Shown here piece after piece: positions 5,889-11,413 of a stretch of 11,413 nucleotides of DNA. Source of the DNA: JAIBJP01 sp035639875 (GTDB taxonomy: Bacteria; Actinomycetota; Thermoleophilia; Gaiellales; Gaiellaceae). A program made the position numbers and the translations under genes. The stretch lies in the NCBI GenBank assembly GCA_035639875.1, contig DASQXE010000189.1, forward strand, positions 1 through 11,413, in the 5' to 3' direction. Position 1 is the first letter of the stretch. Every line of letters starts with the position of its first letter. The notes beneath the pieces are model-generated. The model was not told the DNA's origin. It did not search any database and saw only the letters and a list, made by a program, of their open reading frames with translations.

Positions 5889-6160
5889 TCGACCTCTACG
5901 AAGTGAACGTGGAAGGGGACGCCCATCTCGGCCGCTTGCCGACCCGTCGCGGCGAACTCCTCCGTACGCGAGGCGGCTTTGAACGTCTCCATGTCCGGGA
6001 AGTCCCACTCTCCGTAGTAGGCGTACCGCTGGCCCGTCGGCGAACCGAACACCTTCCCATGACGAAACGTCCCGCCCTCGACGCGCCGACAGAGCTCGGC
6101 GTGCTCTTCGTACGCCGCCGCGTCCGGTTCCTGTTCGTAGAACACAATGACCTTGATCAT
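5885..6160 (-). CDS. EthD-domain family protein
   Basis: A 91-residue protein with the profile of the EthD family (dimeric alpha/beta-barrel fold, named after a gene of ethyl tert-butyl ether degradation). The typical N-terminus MIKVIVFYEQEPD is followed by AAYEEHAELCRRVEG, a strand with YAYYGEWDFPDMETF at 47-60, the helix EEFAATGRQAAEM at 67-79 and a last strand FHVHFVEVE. Family length is usually about 100 residues, so it is complete. Members occur in catabolic clusters, often with no proven reaction. The ATG at 6160 overlaps the permease stop (ATGA) and its own stop overlaps the crotonase start (ATGA), tying it firmly to the transport and CoA genes on either side. Confidence 0.82.
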   Translation of the reverse strand: MIKVIVFYEQEPDAAAYEEHAELCRRVEGGTFRHGKVFGSPTGQRYAYYGEWDFPDMETFKAASRTEEFAATGRQAAEMGVPFHVHFVEVE

Positions 6161-6966
6161 CGCCGCCGAAGGATTCCCGATTCCTGCGTCAGGCGCGAGG
6201 CGACGTACACCGGGATGGCCGACAGGATCACGAGCCCGACCGCCACGACGTTGACGATCGGGAGCTGATTCGGCCGCGACAGGTTGGTCAGGATCCAGAG
6301 CGGGACGGTCTTGATCGGACCAGCGGTGAACGTCGTCACGATCACCTCGTCGAACGAGAGCGCGAACGCGAGGAGGCCCCCGGCGAGCAGGGCCGTGCGC
6401 GTAAGGGGGAGCGTCACGTAGCGAAACGTCTGCCAAGTGTCGGCGCCGAGATCCATCGACGCCTCCTCGATGAAGCGCGCGGAGCGGCGCAGGCGCGCGA
6501 GCACGTTGTTGTACATGACGACGATGCAGAACGTCGCGTGGCCGACCATGATCGTGAAGATCCCGAATCCGACTCCGAGCGGCTCGAACACGGTCCGGAA
6601 GGTGGCGTTCAGAGCCATCCCCGTGACGATTCCGGGTAACGCAATCGGGAGGATGACCAGAAACGAGACGGTCTCCCGGCCGAAGAACCGGTAGCGCTGG
6701 ACGGCGAGCGAGGCGAGCGTTCCGAGGACAAGCGCGATCGCGGTCGCGCCGAGGGCCACCTCCACCGAATGCACGATCGCGTCGCGCACGCCTGGGTTGT
6801 GGAACGCCTTCTCCCACCAGCGAAGCGTGAGACCGCTGATCGGCCACCGTTGCGTCCGGGTCTGGTTGAACGCGTAGAGGGCGATGACGCCAAGCGGGAC
6901 GTAGATGAACGCGAGCGTGACGAGCGTCGCGACGCGGAGGCCGATCCGGGTGGCTCGCGTCTCCAT
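6157..6966 (-). CDS. potC: ABC transporter permease, polyamine-type (PotC-like)
   Basis: A 269-residue inner-membrane permease, one of the two membrane subunits of the importer. About six helices are visible, roughly at 12-33, 66-90, 101-123, 136-157, 189-212 and 236-256. The cytoplasmic EAA loop that contacts the ATPase is EEASMDLGADTWQTFRYVTLPL at 167-188, in two parts with the conserved glycine at 174. The PotC-like features are the start-proximal YVPLGVIALYAFN and ALSFDEVIVTTF at 202-213. The ATG at 6966 overlaps the upstream permease stop by one base (TGATG), with no ribosome site, so translational coupling is likely. The gene symbol reflects family and position, not proven substrate. 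Confidence 0.9.
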   Translation of the reverse strand: METRATRIGLRVATLVTLAFIYVPLGVIALYAFNQTRTQRWPISGLTLRWWEKAFHNPGVRDAIVHSVEVALGATAIALVLGTLASLAVQRYRFFGRETVSFLVILPIALPGIVTGMALNATFRTVFEPLGVGFGIFTIMVGHATFCIVVMYNNVLARLRRSARFIEEASMDLGADTWQTFRYVTLPLTRTALLAGGLLAFALSFDEVIVTTFTAGPIKTVPLWILTNLSRPNQLPIVNVVAVGLVILSAIPVYVASRLTQESGILRRR

Positions 6967-7862
6967 CAGAGCGACTCGAAGGCGCCGAGGCGCTTCGCCA
7001 CGAGCAGGTAGACGATCATGATCAGGACCGGCACCGTCGCGAACGCGGATGCGAGCGGGAGGTTGTTGGCCACGCCGACGTTCGCGTACACGACGTTGCC
7101 GATGAACTGGACGCTCGAGACGAGGTTCGGCGTGATGAAGTCGCCGAGCGTCAGCGAGAACGTGAAGATCGAGCCGGCGACGACTGCCGGCAGGGCGAGC
7201 GGGAGGATGACGCTCCGGAACGTGCGACCGGCACGAGCGCCGAGATCGCCGGAGGCCTCGAGCAGCGAGTCCGGTATGCGCTCGAGACCGGCGTAGAGCG
7301 GCAAGATCATGTACGGAAGCCAGAGGTAGCTGAAGACGAGCCACATCGCGACCTCGCCGAACCCGGGCCCGTGGAGGCCGATGGGCCCGAGCGCCCAGTT
7401 CAAGGCGCCGTCCTCCTGGAGGATCACCCGCCAGGCGTAGACCTTGACGAGGTAGCTCGACCAGAGCGGCATGAGGATGGCGACCACGAGGAGTCCCTTG
7501 AGGCGTGGGCTCGCGATACGCGCCATGTAGTACGCGATCGGGAAGGCGAGAACGGCGTCGGTGAGCGTCACCGCCGCGGCGATCTTCACCGTGCGGATCG
7601 TGATCGAGCGGTAGACGTCGTTCTCGACGAGCGTCTTGAAGTTCTGCAAGCCGGGGTCGCGAACCACGTCGGCGGTGAAGGGATCCAGGCGCCAGAAGGC
7701 GGCCGCGAAGAGAACGCCGAGCGAGCCGAGGTACGCGATCAGGAGCCAGCCCACCGGAGCGGCCAGGAGAAGCGATACCTGTGCTCGCGGGTGCCGGTAA
7801 AGGAAGGCTGCGGCCCGCCGCCCCAGCGAACGCCGGGGCGGCGGGCTCTCGTACGCGATCAA
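6966..7862 (-). CDS. potB: ABC transporter permease, polyamine-type (PotB-like)
   Basis: A 298-residue membrane subunit of the importer. After an Arg/Pro-rich cytoplasmic N-terminus, helices lie roughly at 32-55, 91-115, 124-143, 170-192, 219-240 and 272-290. The EAA loop is LEASGDLGARAGRTFRSVILPL at 201-222. LWSSYLVKVYAWRVIL (133-148) and TLGDFITPNLV (238-248) are typical of PotB. The TTG at 7862 is the only usable start: the frame closes shortly upstream and no later start keeps the first helix intact. It lies 13 bases after the binding-protein stop and lacks a well-spaced ribosome site. A perfect 12-base hairpin occupies codons 6-17 and may hold down its expression relative to the binding protein. 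Confidence 0.88.
   Translation of the reverse strand: MIAYESPPPRRSLGRRAAAFLYRHPRAQVSLLLAAPVGWLLIAYLGSLGVLFAAAFWRLDPFTADVVRDPGLQNFKTLVENDVYRSITIRTVKIAAAVTLTDAVLAFPIAYYMARIASPRLKGLLVVAILMPLWSSYLVKVYAWRVILQEDGALNWALGPIGLHGPGFGEVAMWLVFSYLWLPYMILPLYAGLERIPDSLLEASGDLGARAGRTFRSVILPLALPAVVAGSIFTFSLTLGDFITPNLVSSVQFIGNVVYANVGVANNLPLASAFATVPVLIMIVYLLVAKRLGAFESL
7813..7846 (-). repeat. Strong GC hairpin at the 5' end of the potB-like gene
   Basis: GCCCGCCGCCCC at 7813-7824 and GGGGCGGCGGGC at 7835-7846 are perfect inverted copies with a 10-base loop. In the minus-strand mRNA the stem starts 16 bases after the TTG start of the permease gene and 30 bases after the stop of the binding-protein gene. No T-run follows, so it is not a classical terminator. 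A hairpin here could protect the 3' end of the binding-protein message or limit permease translation, as known for other importer operons. The structure is seen; the role is inference. Confidence 0.6.
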
Positions 7863-7875
7863 GGTCAGGGCCGAG

Positions 7876-9075
7876 CTATCCCTTTATTTCCGTCCACGCA
7901 TTCGTCCACTCCGAGTAGTCCTTGCAGACGTCGCCGCGGTCGTCGAGGCAATCCTTCTGCGGCGTCGTCCAGTACCAGACCTTGTCGAAGTAGGCCTCGT
8001 CGTTGGCGTGGTAGATCTTGCACGTGTTCGGATCGGCAGTTTCGGCGCACGCCTTTGAGTTCGCGGGCGCCTCGCCGAACCACTCCGCCACCTCCGCGTT
8101 CACCTTCGGCGAGACGATCCAGTCCATCCACCGGTACATGCAGTTCGGGTGCTTCGCCTTGGACGAGATCATCCACGTGTCCGACCAGCCGGTCGCCCCC
8201 TCCTTCGGGAGGATCGCCTTGACGGGAACCTTGTCCGCCTCGAGCAGGTTCGTGATCACTTGCCACGTGGTGCCGAGCACGCTGTCCCCGCCGGCGAAGG
8301 CCGCTTGCTCCTTCGTGTAGTCGGACCAGTACTCGCCGATGATCGTGCGCTGCTTCTTCAGCAGGTCGACCGCGGCCGTGAACTGGTCGTCGTCGAGCTC
8401 ATACGGGTTCGTGATGCCGAGATCGGGCTGCGTCTTCATCAGGTACAGCGCCGCGTCGGCAATGTAGATCGGGCTGTCGTACGCGGTGACCTTGCCCTTG
8501 TACGGCGAGTTCTCGTCGAAGACCGCGCCCCAGCTATCCGGCTCGGGCTTCACGACGTCCGTCCGCCACATGAGGATGTTGGCGCCCCGTCCATGCGGAA
8601 TCCCGTAGTGGACGCCGTTGACCGTGTTGTGGGGCCGGTCCTTGAGCGCGGGGAAGATGTCCTTGTAGTTGGGGACGAGCTTGACGTTGACCGGCGCAAC
8701 GTCTCCGGCCGCAATCAGGCGAAGGGTGGCGTCGCCAGAAGCGGACACTCCGTCGAAGTTGCCCGTCTTCATGAGCGTCACCATCTCGTCGGACGTGTTG
8801 CCGATCGTGACGTTGACCTTGCAGCCGGTTTTCTTCTCGAACGGCGTCACCCAGTCGACGCTGGGATCCGTCGAGCCGTCCTCCGCGTAGCCGGCCCAGG
8901 CGATGATGTTGAGCTGTCCCTCTCCGGGGCCGAGGGACTGGGGCGCTTGGGGGCCACCGCCGCCGGTTCCCGTGCCGCCTCCTCCTCCACCGCCTCCACA
9001 GCCGGCCGCCGTCAGGGCGAGTGCGGCAACGAACAGGGCTAGCGCCCCGGCCGCCACGTACCGCTTCCGTGTCAT
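7876..9075 (-). CDS. potD: Polyamine-type ABC transporter substrate-binding lipoprotein (PotD-like)
   Basis: A 399-residue secreted binding protein. The signal peptide ends in TAAG before lipidated C26, followed by a flexible Gly/Thr linker (27-41). The mature domain starts with LNIIAWAGYAEDG (55-67). By eye, W60 and Y63 match Trp34 and Tyr37 of E. coli PotD, D200 matches Asp168, W271 matches Trp229 and W297/D299 match Trp255/Asp257 with identical spacing, but I203 replaces Glu171. Most of the amine-binding pocket is thus kept, with one acidic contact lost. Six cysteines after C26 (85, 312, 343, 352, 376, 384) could form disulfides. The ATG at 9075 has GGAGG 7 bases upstream and overlaps the ATPase stop by 4 bases. 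The exact ligand is unknown. Confidence 0.9.
   Translation of the reverse strand: MTRKRYVAAGALALFVAALALTAAGCGGGGGGGGTGTGGGGPQAPQSLGPGEGQLNIIAWAGYAEDGSTDPSVDWVTPFEKKTGCKVNVTIGNTSDEMVTLMKTGNFDGVSASGDATLRLIAAGDVAPVNVKLVPNYKDIFPALKDRPHNTVNGVHYGIPHGRGANILMWRTDVVKPEPDSWGAVFDENSPYKGKVTAYDSPIYIADAALYLMKTQPDLGITNPYELDDDQFTAAVDLLKKQRTIIGEYWSDYTKEQAAFAGGDSVLGTTWQVITNLLEADKVPVKAILPKEGATGWSDTWMISSKAKHPNCMYRWMDWIVSPKVNAEVAEWFGEAPANSKACAETADPNTCKIYHANDEAYFDKVWYWTTPQKDCLDDRGDVCKDYSEWTNAWTEIKG
8953..8997 (-). repeat. Glycine-codon repeat encoding the lipoprotein linker
   Basis: An irregular run of glycine codons (GGN, broken by two threonine codons) directly follows the lipidated cysteine of the binding protein and encodes residues 27-41. 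It acts as a flexible tether between membrane anchor and binding domain, and such triplet runs may vary in length between strains. The two small lipoproteins near the left end carry shorter glycine runs at the same position. Confidence 0.6.
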
Positions 9076-10094
9076 TCCTCTGCCTCCGTCTCCCCCCTCT
9101 GCTCGATCGCGTATGCCTGCTCTGGGCGCCATTCCAGGCGGACTTGCTTCCCCCGCGCTTCGAGGACGTCCTGCGAGGACGTCTCGAGGTTCTGTCGCAC
9201 GACCATCAGCTCCCCGCCGGCATCCAGGTCGACCACGTAGCGGGTGACCATGCCGACGTAGACCACGTCTTTGACGCGGCCGCTCTCGACGTGCGCGCCC
9301 GTCTCGGGCGAATCGCTGTCCATGAGGATGCGGATCTTCTCCGGCCGCACGGTGAAGCGCCGACCCTCCCGCTCGAGGACGTTCGAGACGCCCACGAACC
9401 CGGCCACGAACTCGGTGGCCGGGCGCTCGTAGACCTCCGCGGGCGCAGCCACCTGCTCGATTCGCCCCTCCTTGAAGACGGCGAGGCGGTCGCTCATCGT
9501 CAAAGCCTCCTGCTGGTCGTGCGTCACGTACACGAACGTGATGCCGACCTCCTGCTGGATGCGTTTCAGTTCGACCTGCATCTCCTCGCGCAGCTTCAGG
9601 TCGAGAGCCCCCAGGGGCTCGTCCAAGAGCAGCACCTGCGGACGGTTGACGATCGCGCGCGCGAGGGCGACGCGCTGCCGCTGGCCGCCCGAGAGCTGGC
9701 TCGGCTTGCGCTTCCCGAAACCGGGGAGGCGGACCATGGCGAGCGCCTCGTCGGCCCGCTGACGGCGCTCGTTCCGCCCGACGCCTTTGACCTTGAGCCC
9801 GTACTCGACGTTCTCGCCGATGGTCATGTGCGGGAAGAGCGCGTAATCCTGAAAGACGGTGTTGACGTCCCGCTCGAACGGGGCACGCGCCGTCACGTCC
9901 GTTCCCCGGAGGTAGACGCGCCCGGAGTCGGGCCGCTCAAACCCGGCGATGATCCTGAGCATCGTTGTCTTGCCCGAGCCGGATGGGCCGAGGAGCGAGA
10001 AGAACTCGCCGCGCTCGATCTCGAGGTCGACCCCGTCGACGGCGACGACCTCGCCGAACGACTTGCGCACGGACTCGAGACGGACGTCGGGCAC
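9072..10094 (-). CDS. potA: Polyamine-type ABC transporter ATP-binding protein (PotA-like)
   Basis: A 340-residue cytoplasmic ATPase that powers the importer. Walker A is GPSGSGKT at 36-43, the Q-loop glutamine is Q82 in VFQDYALFPHM, the signature is LSGGQRQR at 134-141, Walker B is LLLDEP at 155-160 and the switch histidine is H192 in VTHDQ. A C-terminal TOBE-type domain covers about 238-330 (VRPEKIRIL; VKDVVYVGMVTRYVVDL). I chose the GTG at 10094, 28 bases after the aminotransferase stop, because it gives the usual short lead-in MPDVRLESVRKSFG. In-frame TTG at 10151 and GTG at 10196 would overlap the upstream gene by 29 and 74 bases. None of these has a clear ribosome site, so the start is the weak point of this call. 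Confidence 0.9.
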   Translation of the reverse strand: MPDVRLESVRKSFGEVVAVDGVDLEIERGEFFSLLGPSGSGKTTMLRIIAGFERPDSGRVYLRGTDVTARAPFERDVNTVFQDYALFPHMTIGENVEYGLKVKGVGRNERRQRADEALAMVRLPGFGKRKPSQLSGGQRQRVALARAIVNRPQVLLLDEPLGALDLKLREEMQVELKRIQQEVGITFVYVTHDQQEALTMSDRLAVFKEGRIEQVAAPAEVYERPATEFVAGFVGVSNVLEREGRRFTVRPEKIRILMDSDSPETGAHVESGRVKDVVYVGMVTRYVVDLDAGGELMVVRQNLETSSQDVLEARGKQVRLEWRPEQAYAIEQRGETEAEE

Positions 10095-10122
10095 CCGCCC
10101 GGCGTCCGTGAGCTCGACGTCC

Positions 10123-11413
10123 TTAGGCCGCTCTTTTGCTTGCGTCGCCAAGGGCTTCTTCGAGGATCTCCAGCCCGCGATCGAGATCGTCGTCACTTAT
10201 GACGAGCGGGACGAGAATTCGGACGACGTTGCCGTAGATCCCACACGAGAGGAGGACAAGCCCGCGCTCGCGGGCGGCGGCCGTCGTCGCGGTAGTCAAC
10301 TCCGCTGCGGGCGGCTTCGTCTCGGAGTCGTCGACGAGCTCGAGCGCGAGCATCGGCCCTAGCCCGCGGACCTCGCCGACGGCGGGAACTCGCGTTGCGA
10401 TCTCCTCGAGCCCCGCGCGCAACCGCTCGCCGATGTGCTCGGCGCGGCGGCGGAACTCCTCGGTCGAGACCTCGTCGAGGACGGCGAGAGCGGCCGCGCA
10501 CGCGACCGGGTTTCCCCCGAAAGTGCCGCCGAGCCCGCCTGAGGGGACGGCGTCCATGAGCACGGCGGGCCCCGTCACGGCAGCCAGCGGAAGTCCTCCT
10601 CCGAGAGACTTGCCCGACACGACGAGATCGGGCTCGACGCCGTAGTGCTCAATCGCCCAGATCGGTCCCGTTCTCCCGATCCCGGCCTGCACCTCGTCGT
10701 CCACGTACAGGATCCCGTGGCGTTCGCAGAGCTCCTTCAAGCGAGGCGGAAAGTCCGGCGGCATGGGGATGAAGCCACCTTCGCCCTGGACCGGCTCGAG
10801 CACCACACAGGCAACGGCGGCCGGGTCGACGTCACCCTTGAACAGCGCCTCGAGGCCGTGGATGGCGTCGTCGGTCGAGATCCCGCGGTACGGATACGGA
10901 GCCTGTGCGCGGTAGACCTCGGGTGCGAAGGGACCAAAGCCGCGCTTGTACGGGACGACCTTGCTCGTCATGGTCATGGCGAGGAGCGTGCGCCCATGAA
11001 AGGCGCGGTCGAAGACAACCACCGCGGGCCGTCCCGTCGCGACGCGGGCGATCTTGACAGCGTTCTCGACCGCCTCGGCCCCCGAGTTGACGAGGAGGCT
11101 CTTCTGCTCGTCGCCCGGGCAGGGAGAAAGCTCGGCCAGGCGACGGCAGACGTCCACGTACGGCTCGTACATCCCGACCATGAAGCACTGGTGCAGGTAG
11201 CGGTCGACCTGCTCGTGGATCGCCGCGATGGCGGCAGGGAGGCCGTGACCCGCGTTCTGGCACCCGAGACCGCCTGCAAAATCGATGTACTCGCGCCCGT
11301 CGAGGTCCCAGAGATGGGCACCCTCGGCGCGCGAGACGACGAGCGGCGGCGTCGCGACGCCGGCGGCCACATAGCGCTCCCGGTCGGCTAGAACGCGATC
11401 GGTAGCGCTTCGC
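10123..11413 (-). CDS. gabT: Class III PLP-dependent aminotransferase, GabT-like (5' end outside window)
   Basis: A pyridoxal-phosphate aminotransferase of the 4-aminobutyrate transaminase type; 429 residues are visible. The frame is open to the window edge and the first visible residues (VLADRERYVAAGVATP) match the GabT N-terminus, so the GTG at 11370 is probably internal and the true start lies just outside. Numbered from the base at 11412, K268 in VVSGKSLGGG is the Schiff-base lysine, D239 in DDEVQAG the PLP-nitrogen partner, and E211 in EPVQGEGG and R398 in NVVRILVPL match the Glu/Arg substrate switch of E. coli GabT. NSGAEAVENAVKIAR (109-123) and FHGRT (138-142) are further family motifs. 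Transfer of an amino group from GABA or a similar omega-amine is likely. It begins the visible part of the operon. Confidence 0.9.
   Translation of the reverse strand, partial: RSATDRVLADRERYVAAGVATPPLVVSRAEGAHLWDLDGREYIDFAGGLGCQNAGHGLPAAIAAIHEQVDRYLHQCFMVGMYEPYVDVCRRLAELSPCPGDEQKSLLVNSGAEAVENAVKIARVATGRPAVVVFDRAFHGRTLLAMTMTSKVVPYKRGFGPFAPEVYRAQAPYPYRGISTDDAIHGLEALFKGDVDPAAVACVVLEPVQGEGGFIPMPPDFPPRLKELCERHGILYVDDEVQAGIGRTGPIWAIEHYGVEPDLVVSGKSLGGGLPLAAVTGPAVLMDAVPSGGLGGTFGGNPVACAAALAVLDEVSTEEFRRRAEHIGERLRAGLEEIATRVPAVGEVRGLGPMLALELVDDSETKPPAAELTTATTAAARERGLVLLSCGIYGNVVRILVPLVISDDDLDRGLEILEEALGDASKRAA

Noticed and set aside
4017..5906. Plus-strand open frames opposite the crotonase genes
   Set aside because: They are composition-driven shadows; the minus strand encodes proteins with clear family motifs throughout.
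7371..9042. Two long plus-strand open frames opposite the permease and binding-protein genes
   Set aside because: Both are antisense to well-supported transporter genes, have Arg/Pro/Ser-rich or low-complexity products and no plausible ribosome sites.
9021..10202. Long open frame on the plus strand opposite the ATPase gene
   Set aside because: It is the antisense mirror of a strongly supported ABC ATPase with all motifs; high-GC codon bias keeps this antisense frame free of stops, and the product shows no recognisable motif.
10260..10275. Inverted repeat GCCCGCG/CGCGGGC inside the aminotransferase gene
   Set aside because: Seven-base arms of pure G/C are expected by chance in DNA of this composition, and it lies in a coding region away from any boundary.
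10645..11391. Plus-strand open frame opposite the aminotransferase
   Set aside because: The minus strand here carries the conserved GabT motifs, so this frame is a shadow.
1..11413. tRNA, rRNA, CRISPR array, insertion sequence, attachment site or riboswitch
   Set aside because: No direct-repeat array, transposase, terminal inverted repeats or structured RNA signature was seen; nearly all of the window is coding.

Overview
The window is dense, GC-rich bacterial DNA with almost no non-coding sequence. It fits a high-GC actinobacterium, and I would guess a Thermoleophilia or Gaiella-type lineage. The grounds are strong G/C third-position bias, GTG and TTG starts, 4-base start/stop overlaps and three lipoproteins with a poly-glycine run after the lipidated cysteine. 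The taxon is an inference; no rRNA or marker gene is present.

Left end, plus strand (1-2164): a short AT-rich stretch with an inverted repeat and a perfect palindrome precedes four overlapping genes. These are an XRE-type helix-turn-helix regulator, a four-helix membrane protein with an outside coiled coil and an inside double zinc ribbon, and two paralogous small lipoproteins. I recognise the domain types but not the system. It looks like a self-regulated cell-envelope module and is the most likely undescribed unit here.

Middle (2161-3948): a PaaG-like crotonase on the minus strand is divergent, across only 36 bases, from a plus-strand HtrA-type serine protease with a PDZ domain and no export signal. 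Both genes end in 4-base convergent stop overlaps with their neighbours.

Right part, minus strand (3945-11413): eight genes in a row, transcribed right to left, nearly all overlapping or within 30 bases. In transcription order they are a GabT-like class III aminotransferase (5' end outside the window), a polyamine-type ABC importer (ATPase, lipoprotein binding protein, two permeases), an EthD-like small protein, a MenB/BamA-like crotonase, an NTF2-like protein and a classical enoyl-CoA hydratase. The binding protein keeps most of the ligand-pocket aromatic and acidic residues I recall from E. coli PotD but lacks one glutamate.

Together this suggests import of an amine, transamination, and breakdown of the carbon skeleton as CoA thioesters. 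The three crotonases have three different active-site layouts, so they are probably not redundant. The CoA ligase and dehydrogenases such a route needs are not in the window, and the operon promoter lies beyond its right edge.
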